A stretch of 64,000 nt of DNA. Source: Candidatus Endonucleibacter bathymodioli (GTDB lineage: Bacteria; Pseudomonadota; Gammaproteobacteria; Pseudomonadales; Endozoicomonadaceae). The DNA lies in NCBI GenBank assembly GCA_030674915.1, contig JASXSV010000013.1, positions 35,299 through 99,298 on the forward strand. The letters run 5' to 3'. The notes under the pieces were generated by a model. The model was given only the letters and a program-made list of their open reading frames with translations, made no database searches and had not been told where the DNA came from. Of the stretch, positions 49,147-60,548 are shown piece after piece. A program made the translations under genes and the position numbers. How positions within the stretch are numbered: the stretch's first letter is position 1; each line of letters starts with the position of its first letter.

Positions 49147-49905
49147 ATGACGAGTAGTGATTTTGTTTTCGGTCTCCATGCTGTTAAGAGTCTTTTTGAA
49201 AGCAAGCCTGAACGCATCCTAGAATTATGGATTCAAAAAGGACGAACTGACAAGAAAGTGAGCCAACTGCTTAATTACGCCAAAGATAACAGTGTCATAA
49301 TTAACTTTGCCGATAGAGAAAAGCTGGACATCTTGGCTGACGGCGTCCATCAAGGCGTTATTGCCAAGATTTCTGCGGCTAAACCTTTTCGGGAAGGAGA
49401 TCTGGAAGACTTACTAGATGCTCTTGAAACACAGCCTTTATTACTTGTTCTTGACTGCGTGACAGACCCCCATAATTTAGGAGCATGTCTTCGTACCGCA
49501 AACGCTGCAGGCGTTCATGCAGTTATCACCCCTAGAGATAAATCCGCCAGCTTGAACGCAACAGCTCGCAAGGTAGCTTGTGGTGCAGCAGAGGCTATCC
49601 CCTTGATACAGGTAACTAACCTTGCTCGCACCTTAATCAAGCTCAAAAAACGTGGGATATGGCTGACAGGAACAACTGATGAGTGTTCCGACACTATCTA
49701 TCAGACCGATTTAAACGTCCCCATAGCACTTTTAATGGGGGCGGAAGGCAAAGGCTTGCGCCGCCTGACGCGTGAACATTGCGATACATTGGCCTGCATC
49801 CCAATGACCGGCAAAGTGAGCAGCTTAAATGTCTCTGTAGCAACCGGAGTCTGTCTGTTTGAAGCGGTGAGGCAAAGAGAGAATTACTCTAGTAAAACCC
49901 CTTAA
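49147..49905 (+). CDS. rlmB: 23S rRNA (guanosine-2'-O-)-methyltransferase RlmB
   Basis: SPOUT-family methyltransferase that modifies G2251 of 23S rRNA. The 252 residues show the N-terminal substrate-binding domain and the SPOUT core with NLGACLRTANAAGVHA, MGAEGKGLRRLTRE and IPMTGKVSSLNVSVATG. In most gammaproteobacteria rlmB is co-directional with rnr and rpsF; here it is on the opposite strand between them, with repeat copies on both sides. Confidence 0.96.
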   Translation: MTSSDFVFGLHAVKSLFESKPERILELWIQKGRTDKKVSQLLNYAKDNSVIINFADREKLDILADGVHQGVIAKISAAKPFREGDLEDLLDALETQPLLLVLDCVTDPHNLGACLRTANAAGVHAVITPRDKSASLNATARKVACGAAEAIPLIQVTNLARTLIKLKKRGIWLTGTTDECSDTIYQTDLNVPIALLMGAEGKGLRRLTREHCDTLACIPMTGKVSSLNVSVATGVCLFEAVRQRENYSSKTP

Positions 49906-49909
49906 TTCC

Positions 49910-50038
49910 TATAACTCGTTACCATTGACGGTGCGAGCAGGTGACAAACCAGCCAATCTCATACTCCTGAGTGTAGCAAAAGACTGGGGTAGAGCGCACC
50001 CGTCAACAAGCTCAATCCTACAAGCTAGGAAGTAACTT
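49910..50038. repeat. Intergenic inverted-repeat element, right of rlmB
   Basis: TATAACTCGTTACCATTGACGG, then GTGACAAACCAGCCAATCTC, ATACTCCTGAGTGTAGC and GACTGGGGTAGAGCGCACC, with a degenerate right end (CTAGGAAGTAACTTG). It begins 5 bp after the rlmB stop. Confidence 0.75.
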
Positions 50039-50084
50039 GCAGACCTTATCAAAGCGGTAGAATATCACCGGATTCCTGACTCAT

Positions 50085-52652
50085 TTAATTATCAACCTTA
50101 ACTTTTTGCTTCGGCCGCCCCCGTAAACCAGACCTCTTCTTCTCCACAGACACTCCCGACTTTTTAGCCTGACTCTTCTCTACCTTTTTTTTACCTGCTT
50201 TATTATTAACACGTTTTTTCTTGCTATCTGAATTTTTCTTCTTTTTAGTATGCTCTGACGACACTCTCTTCTTGTCGCTCTTGCTACCTTTAGCCTTTTC
50301 ATCCGCTTCCTGAGCCGCTTTGGCCTTGCTAAGCAACCACGCTTTGGCAGCAGTAGACTTTACTGTTCGTGACTGGTTTCCTCCATTGCGAGCAATTCCT
50401 CTTTTATTTCCAGCATTAACACTTCCAAAAGAAGATGACAGTTCAAAATCAATTTTTTTATCATCCTGACTGACACGAGAAACAGTCACGTTAATTTCAT
50501 CTCCCAACCGAAAAGACGTTCCCGTTCTTTCACCATTCAATCGGTGATGAATAGCATCAAAATGATAATAATCTCCCGGCAAGCTACTGATATGTACCAG
50601 CCCTTCAACAAAAATGTCTTTCAATTCAACAAAAAGACCAAAACCAGTCACCGATGAAACAACTCCTTTAAAATCCTGCCCCAAGTGCTGCTGCATATAT
50701 TCACACTTCAACCAGTCTGTTGCATCACGGGTGGCTTCATCAGCTCGACGCTCCGTTCTGGAACAGTGCTCTCCCAATGTTTCTATGGCCGCAGCATCAT
50801 AAGGATAGATAGCTTTCTTGTTTAACTCCTTTGCCTTTGTTCGCTTGACTTGGCTACTTTCAATATTTGAACGAATAATATGACGGATAGCTCGATGTGT
50901 CAGCAAGTCTGGATAGCGGCGAATAGGTGACGTGAAATGGGTGTAAGCTTGAAATGCCAAGCCAAAGTGCCCCTGATTGCTGGCAGTATACACAGCCTGA
51001 CTCATAGACCTGAGTACAACCGTTTGAATCACATGAGCATCAGGTCTCGTCCGTACTATCTCCATCAGAGCCTGAATATCTTTGGGCTTAATTGCACCAG
51101 CTGGTACAGAAAGCCCAAAACTTCCCAAAAAGTTATTCAAATTCAGTCGTTTTTCCATGGTCGGTCCTTCATGAACACGGAACAAACCCGGAATACCATG
51201 ATGTTCAAGAAAACGTGCCGAGACGACATTCGCACACAGCATACATTCTTCAATCAACTTGTGAGCTTCATTGCGCTCAGTAGGAACAATTCGATCAATT
51301 TTACGATTTTCACCAAAAACGATACGGGTTTCAACAGTGTCAAAATCTATGGCTCCTCTTGTCTCCCTCACTTTCCTCAGGGCCTGATATACACAGTACA
51401 ACTCTTCAATATGAGGAACCAAAGCCACTCGCTGCCTACGCAGCGCTTCACCTTCCGAACTCAATGGCATGGACAACATTTCCCATACTTGTTCATAAGT
51501 TAATCTGGCATGAGATCTTATTAAACCCTCATAAAAGATATAACCGGATAGTGTTCCTTCGGCGCTGATGGTCATTTCACACACCATCGCCAAACGATCC
51601 ACTTCCGGATTCAAAGAACAAAGACCATTAGAAAGCACTTCTGGCAACATGGGCACAACATGGCCCGGAAAGTAGACAGACGTTCCTCTTTCTTTTGCCT
51701 CAACATCAAGAGCCGAGTTAACTCTTACATAATGGGAAACATCGGCAATAGCAACATACAGTCGCCAGCCTCCTCCTTTTTGCACTTCACAGCAAACAGC
51801 ATCATCAAAATCCCGAGCATCCTCACCATCAATAGTGACAAACGGAACCTCCCTCAGATCAACCCTATCCCTCTTATCACTATCCAGCACCTCGTCATTA
51901 AATTTCTCACACTCTTTTTTTACTTCATCCGACCAAACATGGGGAATATCGTGCGTTCGTAAAGCAACTTCCACCTCCATACCAGCATCAGACCGATCAC
52001 CTAGAATTTCCTTGACCAATCCAACAGGCAATGAACGACGACCAGGCTGCTCAATAATCTCCAGCAATACATATTGTCCGGAAACCGCCATCAATGGCCC
52101 AGGCGTCACAATCACCTCACGACCAATTCTAGTATTCTCCGGAATAACATAGGCAACACCTGAGTCTTCGAAATATCTCCCAACAATCTGAATGGTATTA
52201 CGCTCAAGAACCTCAACGATCTTCCCCTCTTTTCGACCTCGCCGATCTAGTCCTCTTTCACAAACTAGCGCCCGATCGCCATCAAACACTTGCCGCATTT
52301 CTCGAGCGGAAAGATATAAGTCTCCTCCACCATCATCCGGAACCAAAAAACCATAACCTTCTTTATGCCCCTGTACACGCCCTTTTATAAGGTCTAGTTT
52401 ACTCATTAAAACAAAGGATCCTTTACGGTCCTGCAACAACTGCCCGTCACGTATCATCGCTTTCAACCGATACATCAACGCTTCTTGCTGCTCTTCCGTA
52501 ACCCCCAGCCCTTGGCAAATAGCATTATGATTTACTGGCAATCCTCTTTCTTCAAGGAACTGCATGATAAACTGGCGACTTGGAATCGGGTTGGCATAAC
52601 GAGATGCTTCCTGCTCCGCTTGTGGGTCAGAGTCTTTCCACCATTCAGACAT
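50085..52652 (-). CDS. rnr: Ribonuclease R
   Basis: Processive 3'-to-5' exoribonuclease of the RNB family that degrades structured RNA. The 855 residues show a winged-helix N-terminus (about 25–80), cold-shock-type domains, the RNB catalytic core with DGEDARDFDDAVC and later YTHFTSPIRRYPDLL, an S1 domain (about 655–730, FKGVVSSVTGFGLFVEL), and a Lys/Ser-rich tail (about 745–855) typical of RNase R rather than RNase II. Full length. It is separated from rlmB, its usual neighbour in the same direction. Confidence 0.97.
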   Translation of the reverse strand: MSEWWKDSDPQAEQEASRYANPIPSRQFIMQFLEERGLPVNHNAICQGLGVTEEQQEALMYRLKAMIRDGQLLQDRKGSFVLMSKLDLIKGRVQGHKEGYGFLVPDDGGGDLYLSAREMRQVFDGDRALVCERGLDRRGRKEGKIVEVLERNTIQIVGRYFEDSGVAYVIPENTRIGREVIVTPGPLMAVSGQYVLLEIIEQPGRRSLPVGLVKEILGDRSDAGMEVEVALRTHDIPHVWSDEVKKECEKFNDEVLDSDKRDRVDLREVPFVTIDGEDARDFDDAVCCEVQKGGGWRLYVAIADVSHYVRVNSALDVEAKERGTSVYFPGHVVPMLPEVLSNGLCSLNPEVDRLAMVCEMTISAEGTLSGYIFYEGLIRSHARLTYEQVWEMLSMPLSSEGEALRRQRVALVPHIEELYCVYQALRKVRETRGAIDFDTVETRIVFGENRKIDRIVPTERNEAHKLIEECMLCANVVSARFLEHHGIPGLFRVHEGPTMEKRLNLNNFLGSFGLSVPAGAIKPKDIQALMEIVRTRPDAHVIQTVVLRSMSQAVYTASNQGHFGLAFQAYTHFTSPIRRYPDLLTHRAIRHIIRSNIESSQVKRTKAKELNKKAIYPYDAAAIETLGEHCSRTERRADEATRDATDWLKCEYMQQHLGQDFKGVVSSVTGFGLFVELKDIFVEGLVHISSLPGDYYHFDAIHHRLNGERTGTSFRLGDEINVTVSRVSQDDKKIDFELSSSFGSVNAGNKRGIARNGGNQSRTVKSTAAKAWLLSKAKAAQEADEKAKGSKSDKKRVSSEHTKKKKNSDSKKKRVNNKAGKKKVEKSQAKKSGVSVEKKRSGLRGRPKQKVKVDN

Positions 52653-52966
52653 GGTTTTTTTTGCACCTCATGGGAGTAAATAGCAAACCAGCTACTACTA
52701 GAACCCTCGCAACCAACCGAAGAATTAAGAAACAACATCCAGATATTTTAAGAAACACTTGAAGCTATACAAAAACTACAACCTTAACGCCAACACAACG
52801 TAAAAAGCCAGTTTAATATTGATTACGAAACAGCTGTAAATCAAAAAACAAACATACGATTACTGAAAAAAGCCAACATCTAAAAACTAAAATGTTACCG
52901 AGCTCGCAGGAAGAAGGCTCTTGAATATGCATGCTGATAAAACTCATCACCTAGCATCTTACCACC
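52653..52966. other. 314-bp region upstream of rnr
   Basis: Lies between purA and rnr on the minus strand. No gene, terminator or family repeat could be recognised. It should hold the rnr promoter. Confidence 0.5.
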
Positions 52967-54280
<1,314 letters not shown>

Positions 54281-54391
54281 TTAACTAACAGCAAAAAATA
54301 GATGCTAGGTTCAATGCCCCGATTCCAGCCCTAAGCATCCTAACGGTCATTCGTCGCAGCTACCTCATTTCAAATTTAAAAATTGTTAAAT

Positions 54392-54503
54392 TTAGTTGTC
54401 ATTAAAGGTATAAATAAGCAAAACTCCATGAGCCTACGAGAAGTCAGTGACCGAAGGAGTGAAATCTACCACTAACCTCCCTCCTTTAATAGAAACTGAC
54501 ATA
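54392..54503. repeat. Intergenic inverted-repeat element, long form
   Basis: TAGTTGTCATTAAAGGTATA at the left, then ACTCCATGAGCCTACGAGAAG, AGTGACCGAAGGAGTG and CCTCCTTTAATAGAAACTGACATA at the right. It lies between purA and yjeT. Confidence 0.75.
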
Positions 54504-54509
54504 ACAAAG

Positions 54510-54704
54510 CTAATGGTTAAACAAATATAGCAGCACAACACCAGCAAACATACTAACAAAACCTCCAACCCTTAACTGCCTGTCATCAACGCCAGCCAAA
54601 CTTGTCGCCATATGCCTCCAGCATTTCGGATACAGAAAGGGGAGTATACCTTCAAGCACCAACATCAAACCAAAAGCCGCACAAGCCTGCTGTCCAAAAC
54701 CCAT
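54510..54704 (-). CDS. yjeT: YjeT-like small membrane protein (DUF2065)
   Basis: 64 residues with two hydrophobic segments (about 8–24 and 46–62) around a polar loop holding RQLRVGG, typical of DUF2065/YjeT. Function unknown. Its place between hflC and purA is the conserved one in gammaproteobacteria, which supports the call. Confidence 0.88.
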   Translation of the reverse strand: MGFGQQACAAFGLMLVLEGILPFLYPKCWRHMATSLAGVDDRQLRVGGFVSMFAGVVLLYLFNH

Positions 54705-54717
54705 AGCCCATCCTTTT

Positions 54718-54781
54718 TATACCCATAACTATTGAAGGCGTGGGGTTTTTGACTAATCCCACATTCAATTGAAATAGGTAT
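54718..54781. repeat. Intergenic inverted-repeat element, short hairpin form
   Basis: TATACCCATAACTATTGAAGG pairs with ATTCAATTGAAATAGGTAT at the other end; GCGTGGGG / TCCCACAT forms the inner stem. About 64 bp, between hflC and yjeT, a clear single-hairpin member. Confidence 0.85.
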
Positions 54782-54879
54782 CACCTTTTCCCACTCTATA
54801 ACCGCCGACAAAACAACTCAACGCTTTACCTCTTTCGTTTTTCGAAACAGACCAACCACAAATTTTTAAAGATAGCATC

Positions 54880-55761
54880 TTACTTTTTATTACTTCCTTT
54901 CATGTTATTAAAGTACTTAAAAAAGTCGCCATCAGGTGCCAGTAACAACATATCACTTGAATCATTAAACGCAGCTTTGTAAGCTTGAAGGCTTCGGGAG
55001 AAAGCATAAAACTCAGAATCTTGGAGATAAGCTTTGGCGTAAATTTCCGCTGCCTTCGCATCCCCTTCACCACGGATAATCTCCGCTTTTTTATAAGAGT
55101 TTGCTAACAAAACTCTCTTCTCTCGATCTGCGCCAGCCATAATCACTTCAGCCGCCTCTTTTCCCTTTGCACGATACTCTTGAGCCTCTTTCTCCCTCTC
55201 AGACGACATTCTATCATATACAGAGTCACTAACCTGTGGCGGCAAGTCAATACGTTTCACCCGCACATCCACGATAGAAACACCAAGCTCAGTCTGAGCC
55301 ACGCCATCCAAAGATTGCGTAATATCATCCATCAATTGGTCTCGCTGACCAGATACCACTTCAGTCAAAGTAAGACCACCAAATTTATTTCTCATCCTAG
55401 ATTCTGCTCGCTGCGCCAACAGCGCATTAGCACGCATCAAATCCCCAGCGGTTGATTTGTAGAAAGCGTACACATCAGATATTTTCCATTTTATAAAGGA
55501 ATCCACGATAACCGCTTTCTTCTCCAACGTCAGATAACGCTCTGATGGCACATCAAAGGTTTGAAGGCGCCCATCAAACACCTTGATTTGATCGATAAAC
55601 GGAACCTTCCAATGCAATCCAGGGGCAATATCCTCTCGAGTAATCTGACCAAAACGCAGTTGCACTGCCTTTTCACGAGCAGATATAACAAAAAGTGCGC
55701 TGTAAGCAATGAGTGCTATCCCAGTTATAGCAACTAATCCGCTGAAGGTTTTCTGGTTCAT
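54880..55761 (-). CDS. hflC: HflC, SPFH-family modulator of FtsH protease
   Basis: Forms with HflK a membrane complex that regulates FtsH. The 293 residues have one N-terminal membrane segment (about 8–25), EKAVQLRFGQITRED, an SPFH domain and a coiled-coil region with DREKRVLLANSYKKAEIIRGEGDA. The ATG overlaps the hflK stop (4 nt), so the pair is translationally coupled. Confidence 0.96.
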   Translation of the reverse strand: MNQKTFSGLVAITGIALIAYSALFVISAREKAVQLRFGQITREDIAPGLHWKVPFIDQIKVFDGRLQTFDVPSERYLTLEKKAVIVDSFIKWKISDVYAFYKSTAGDLMRANALLAQRAESRMRNKFGGLTLTEVVSGQRDQLMDDITQSLDGVAQTELGVSIVDVRVKRIDLPPQVSDSVYDRMSSEREKEAQEYRAKGKEAAEVIMAGADREKRVLLANSYKKAEIIRGEGDAKAAEIYAKAYLQDSEFYAFSRSLQAYKAAFNDSSDMLLLAPDGDFFKYFNNMKGSNKK

Positions 55762-56930
55762 CTCCTACTCCTACCATTGCTGTTACTACGAGCATTATTC
55801 ATTCGCTGATTCAATTCATCTGTAACCCGATTAGTTACTTCATTAAGCTCCGTCTCCGTAAAATCCCTCGTCAGCGTATTTGGAACATCTCCTTTCGTTT
55901 TAGTCAGTTTATCTAACGGCAGATACATCATATTATTTCCACCTTTGATATCCACCAAAACAGTACTGGCTTTAACAAGAACTTCTTCAACTGCTACAAG
56001 ATACAAACGCTCACGAGTTACGTCGGGAGCCTTGCTATACTCTTTATACAAATCATTGAAACGACGCGCCTCACCCTCTGCTTTTGCGATGACCTCATCG
56101 TGGTAACCATTAGCATCTTCCATAGCTCTCTGAGCCAACCCTCTAGCCTCCGGAATAATCTTATTAGAATAAGACTCTGCCCTGTTTTTCGCTCGCTCTT
56201 CATCCTCACGAGCCCTAATCACATCATCAAATGCTGTCTGCACCTCTTTTGGGGGTTGAGCGCTCTCAATGTTAATCTTCCTGATGCTCAAGCCAGCCCC
56301 ATAGCTTTCAAGGTAATTCTGCAGACGGTTACGGACATCAACACCCATAATTTCTCGGCCTTCTGTAAGCACCTGATGCATGTCCGAACTCCCTACAACA
56401 TGGCGCAATGCACTTTGAGCGGCTTCTTCAAGGCTCATCAAAGGTTTGGCAACATTCAGAACATAGTTCTTAACATCAGCAATGTTGTATTGCACTGATA
56501 TTGCAACTTCAACAATATTTTCATCCTTTGTTAACATCTTCGTTCGCAAATTATAGGTTCGGAACTCAGTAACCCTCTCTTGAAACTTTTCTTCTATACC
56601 AGGAAAATACAGGTGCAATCCAGGACCTACGGTCTCGTGATAAACACCCAAACGGAGAATAACAGCTCGCTCTTTTTCATCTACAACATAAACTGCATTC
56701 CAAAGATAAACTGCTGCCAACACTACTAGTCCAATAATAACCATTCCTGATGACGATCCAGAGACGTTTTTTTGACCTGAGCCACCGCCACTATTTCCAC
56801 CGAAAATATCATTTATTTTGCCCTGAAGCTTACGGAAAATATCGTCAAGATCAGGAGGATCCTGTTTTTTACCCCTATTATTTCCACCCCAAGGATCCTG
56901 GTTATTTCCACCCGGCGAGTTCCAGGACAT
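55758..56930 (-). CDS. hflK: HflK, SPFH-family modulator of FtsH protease
   Basis: Partner of HflC. From the ATG at 56930 it has 390 residues: a Gly/Asn/Pro-rich N-terminus (MSWNSPGGNNQDPWGGN), one membrane segment (about 68–88), ERAVILRLGVYHETVGPGLHLY, the SPFH domain and a coiled-coil tail rich in Glu, Ala and Arg. GGGG lies 6 nt before this ATG; the open frame extends 58 codons further upstream but without family likeness. No hfq or hflX gene is adjacent upstream, unlike in E. coli. Confidence 0.94.
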   Translation of the reverse strand: MSWNSPGGNNQDPWGGNNRGKKQDPPDLDDIFRKLQGKINDIFGGNSGGGSGQKNVSGSSSGMVIIGLVVLAAVYLWNAVYVVDEKERAVILRLGVYHETVGPGLHLYFPGIEEKFQERVTEFRTYNLRTKMLTKDENIVEVAISVQYNIADVKNYVLNVAKPLMSLEEAAQSALRHVVGSSDMHQVLTEGREIMGVDVRNRLQNYLESYGAGLSIRKINIESAQPPKEVQTAFDDVIRAREDEERAKNRAESYSNKIIPEARGLAQRAMEDANGYHDEVIAKAEGEARRFNDLYKEYSKAPDVTRERLYLVAVEEVLVKASTVLVDIKGGNNMMYLPLDKLTKTKGDVPNTLTRDFTETELNEVTNRVTDELNQRMNNARSNSNGRSRR

Positions 56931-57104
56931 ATGCATCCCCGTAAAGTCAGTATCAAAGAAAATGACTATAGTTGCATTCGAGAGCGATTCCCCTCCAGCC
57001 AACGAAGCCTCTTGAATTGCGGGTAACCGATGAATGAGAGCGGTTAACAATATCGTGCGTTTAACGCACACTAAATAGAAACCAGTATAACAATCATCAT
57101 TCAA

Positions 57105-57529
57105 TCATCATTCCCGTGCTAGATTGTATGTCTGCGACAACAGATTGTGCAAGCTGAATATTGATGTAGATTCTTAAATTTAGCCATTACTCAATATCAT
57201 CTCTATTAAACTGCAACCTTATTCTCGTGGATTGTACCAAGCTAGAAATGTTATCAGCCCCCTGTGCCAACAGAGTTATCTCCTCTCATGGCTGTTTCTA
57301 CGGGCATCTCCGTAAACCAGTACTCCATTGCCGCTGCACTCTGATATCGGAAGCCCCGTACCATACCTCCACTCTGCAGCGCCTCGTGGCAGTAACTCAT
57401 TTGGTCGCCCAAGAGTCAGAGTTATTCCTACTTATTTTGAGGCAATGTGCAGAATCCTTAAGAAAACTCTGAATAAGCACGTTGAATTTTTACCGAAACC
57501 TAAAAATTCAAACTTTAAATTTATGATAG
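57105..57529. other. 425-bp region without a recognisable gene
   Basis: Lies upstream of hflK before the IS-derived segment. Short plus-strand ORFs of about 80–96 codons have no recognisable features. The hflK promoter may be here. Confidence 0.45.
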
Positions 57530-57667
57530 GAGACCTTTGCACGATTGCTCTTTTTCCAGCAGGCCTCGTTAGAAACGTACTCAATCGATTATTTACAAGC
57601 ATTAACTCTCCATTTTAGTGCGCTTTGCCTCACCAACTAACAAAATTACGGCTCGTGCAAAGGCCTC
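57530..57667. mobile_element. 138-bp MITE-like relic with 15-bp inverted ends
   Basis: GAGACCTTTGCACGA at 57530–57544 and TCGTGCAAAGGCCTC at 57653–57667 are inverted repeats matching at 14 of 15 positions. The 108-bp interior encodes nothing recognisable. It may be a deletion derivative of an insertion sequence. This is a different family from the TATACC repeats. Confidence 0.7.
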
Positions 57668-57769
57668 GATGTATATTCACACTCATAAGCGTGCTGCTAG
57701 ATGAATTTATCCTGTTTTTTCATTATTTCTGTTGTGATAGCTCATCATTTTCTTTGGTGCACGCTTGTC

Positions 57770-58120
57770 ATTGAGCTTTACCGAGGAGAGACCTCGAGGA
57801 GCAACATGAGAACCCATGGTTATCCAGTATGGCGGAAGGCACTTCTACGTTAAACTGATTAGCATTATTTCCTATGCATTCCGGCGCTATTGAGGCGCGA
57901 ATGAATTCAGAGGAATTTATCTATTTTGTGACGAAACTTAGAAAAGATTCAGCAATTCCTCATATTATCATTACTGATAATACACAGTATCATCACAGAA
58001 ATAAAACTCAAAAATTTCTGAAAACACAAACGAGTGAATTCATGGGGATTTTTCTACAATCCTATTTACTCCAGCTCATAGTCAGATGAATAAGCTTGGG
58101 ATCATGCCAAAGAAGATGTA
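57770..58120 (+). pseudogene. IS630-family transposase remnant
   Basis: Fragments in different frames resemble IS630-type DDE transposases: EERPRGAT then RHFYVKLISIIS in one frame with in-frame stops, continuing in another frame with MHSGAIEARMNSEEFIYFV, HIIITDNTQYHHRNKTQKFL (the second catalytic Asp region, DN.QYH) and FLQSYLLQL. At least one frameshift and several stops make it non-functional. I could not identify its ends. Confidence 0.6.
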
Positions 58121-58349
58121 GCTAAGAATTCTATTCAAAGCAAAGAATATAGAGAAAGAAATTATCATTCCTACTAAGGCAATTCAGAATAAGGTTGTTT
58201 TAGTTACAATACATTCCTGTCGATCAGATATGTTATAAATCTAGATTGTACTACGAAAACCCTATAGTTTAACATTCTAATAATTTTTACATATTTGACA
58301 AACTCACCACCATTATTAAATGGTAGTGGTCTATTCATATTGATAATTT

Positions 58350-59690
58350 TTATTCAGGTTCAAGGATGTAAACCTCATGATTAAACGTTGATCTTTTTGC
58401 TATCAAGAAGCTTTGCTTGTCATCAGGAGACTGAGAAAAATATTTATGTTCATGTTTTACTGTAATTTCTGTAATGCGCTCAAAGATAGTTTTTTTATGA
58501 ATTAAGAGGGGAAGATCTTCAGCCTTTTTCTCTTTGTCATTCCAATATCCTCTAGCCACCATGGTTGTTTTTTGGACGTCTGCTGATACGCAAGTTCTTT
58601 TAAACTTTTTAGGCCTTCCTTTAACTGGACCATACGTACCATTTTCAAGTTCTTGAACTGAGATAGGTTCAGGAAAGCCATTATTTTCAAGAGCCTTCTT
58701 ACATCTTGGAGTAACATCAGTGGTAGTAATGTCTGTGATTATATAAGGACTTTTTAGTGTATAGAATTGTAACCGTCCCGCTCCCATAACTATAATGGGT
58801 TCTTTTGCATAAAGATGTACATATCGATATGCGTCTAACACCTGCTTAGTAGTCACACCTCCACTATTTTCAGAATTCTGAATCCTAAGGCTTTCGGCAA
58901 TAATCGTCGTTGCAGGACCCGGAGTATTATCTAAACATGGAGTAGATATTTCTATTTTTGCGAAAGAGCCGTGCACGTATTACTTCACCCCACTATAGTC
59001 AGCGCCAACATAAAGACCTTTACCATAAACGATCTTTTTCCTATTAACCGTTCCCATATCAAAAGGTGCTTCTCCTCTCAATAGGTTCCTTTCGCACTGG
59101 AACTCTAACTGACTGCCTCCTCTATATAGCGGTTGTTTGACAGATCCCCACTTCTCAAGCTTGCCAGATTATACTGGCTTTTTAAATTGAATATCCATTC
59201 TCTGTATCTCGTCAAAATGACTCGTATAATAATCAAGTTCACCCTTGTGCTCACTCATCTTCGTTTTAGAAATTCCTTTATCAAAACCCATACCTCGAAT
59301 ACGAAGATCATAAAGTGCATCTTTTTTTTTCTTCAATTATTTCATCACCACTCAAACTATGCATTGATAGATTCTTGTGCTTCAGCCAGGCTGTAAAAAA
59401 AGCATCAAAAGATTTATCAATATCCTCGTTATTCTGCACCATGTTCTCAAGAATATTATTTTTCACTCTTTTCTCATCTGACACTCTGTCTATCGGTGAG
59501 CGCTTAGCCACTTTCTTTTGTTTAATTGGCGTATCACTGTAGCCTCAGGAAAGTAACGACACTTTGTGTATCTCACCACGTCCTGTACTAATGTGATAAT
59601 GGGAGACCGAGCACTGGATCCTAGACTGCAACTCGGTTTACAGTCATTCAACATATAATCATATGCCCTATTAATATTGCAAATATTCAT
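58350..59690 (-). pseudogene. Broken effector-like gene; shared N-terminal region, ADP-ribosyltransferase-like C-terminal region
   Basis: Reading the minus strand: a leader of 66 codons (59690→59490, starting MNICNINRAYDYML) is followed, after a single-base loss near 59530, by SPIDRVSDEKRV…. The frame breaks again in an A9 tract (59322–59330). Restoring it gives DALYDLRIRGMGFDKG… up to a TAA, then GKLEKWGSVKQPLYRGGSQ…GKGLYVGADYSGVK, another TAA, and the open 208-codon frame to 58350. LYRGG plus GKGLYVGADY…Y looks like the R/H-Y elements of ADP-ribosyltransferase toxins; this is tentative. The N-terminus matches the next gene (60549–61975) but the C-terminus does not. Confidence 0.6.
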
Positions 59691-59822
59691 TATCTATTCC
59701 CTCTCAATAATTAATATTATTTTTAATACCACATTCAAATATATTTATTCTTTCCCTTAACAGTTACATAAAACTAACTACATCGTGTAAAAACAATCCA
59801 TCTGTTTACAATTCAATCACTT

Positions 59823-59990
59823 AGTAAATATTTTGCCTGATCCCTGACTGCGCGTCACTAACATTGATATTATCTGAGCTGACAAAGATCCAACAAGGAA
59901 GATGATAAGAATAAAATGGTCATATTTGCTATTAACTAAGGAAGGTGCGATTAAGTCAAGATTTTTTAAGCACATCGACTCATTGCTTTT
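59823..59990. repeat. Direct repeat unit R1 between effector-like genes
   Basis: Shares GAAGATGATAAGAATAAAATGG, CATTTGCTATTAACTAAGG-type sequence and GGTGCGATTAAGTC with R3 at 62.1–62.3 kb. On the minus strand it encodes a short peptide with one hydrophobic segment (HFILIIFLVGSLSAQII), whose reading frame is preserved in R3. Confidence 0.75.
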
Positions 59991-60032
59991 CTTTGCTCTG
60001 AAGAAAGTTACGCTACATATATTTTGCTTTAA

Positions 60033-60170
60033 TAGCTTATGGAAATGATCTACATATTTGCAAACCAGTAATTTAGTCAAGACCTTGCCAGATCCCTTAC
60101 TGTACTCCACCAACATAGATGTTAGCTGCGCTAACAAATATCAAACAAAGGAAAATGGCCATACTTACTA
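60033..60170. repeat. Direct repeat unit R2 between effector-like genes
   Basis: Shares AGCTTATGGAAATGATC, ACATATTTGCAA, AGTAATTTAGTCAAGA and GATGTTAGCTGCGCTAAC-type sequence with R3. It is adjacent to R1, so the unit was copied locally as well as with the gene. Confidence 0.75.
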
Positions 60171-60178
60171 TTAACTTA

Positions 60179-60548
60179 GGATGACAGCATTTTCGGTTTA
60201 GATATGGTCTTATTAGAGTCCAATAGTCTTACCAATTTTGCGTGTAGAAAATCTACCTCACAGAGAGATTAGAATCGGGTATTGTTCAGCCAGAGTCCGC
60301 TGTTTGTAAGAGTTTCCCATATTGGACGCCTAGTTCGCTGCGTGAGAACTACAGCCTATGAGCAGCTCACGCTCAAATCAACTCCAAGTGTGTTGTTCTT
60401 GTGGGAATCTAGGCTGCACCTTTTTTAGGTTAACGATAATGAGAAGTCATACCATTTTTTTACAGCCTCACTATATTTGTAATTTCGCTAAGTTGAGCAA
60501 ATATTTACAAGCTTACCACATGGACTCTATTTCACTCCTGATACATTA
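60179..60548. repeat. Duplicated 3' flank, copy 1
   Basis: About 370 bp downstream of the effector-like gene, nearly identical to 62665–63038: GGATGACAGCATTTTC, TTTAGATATGGTCTTATTAG, CCTACCTCACAGAGAGATTAG and CCTATGAGCAGCTCACGCTC occur in both in the same order. No convincing ORF. It marks the duplication boundary. Confidence 0.85.

Noticed and set aside
57328..57618. 96-codon plus-strand ORF upstream of hflK
   Set aside because: It runs into the 138-bp inverted-repeat relic and resembles no protein.
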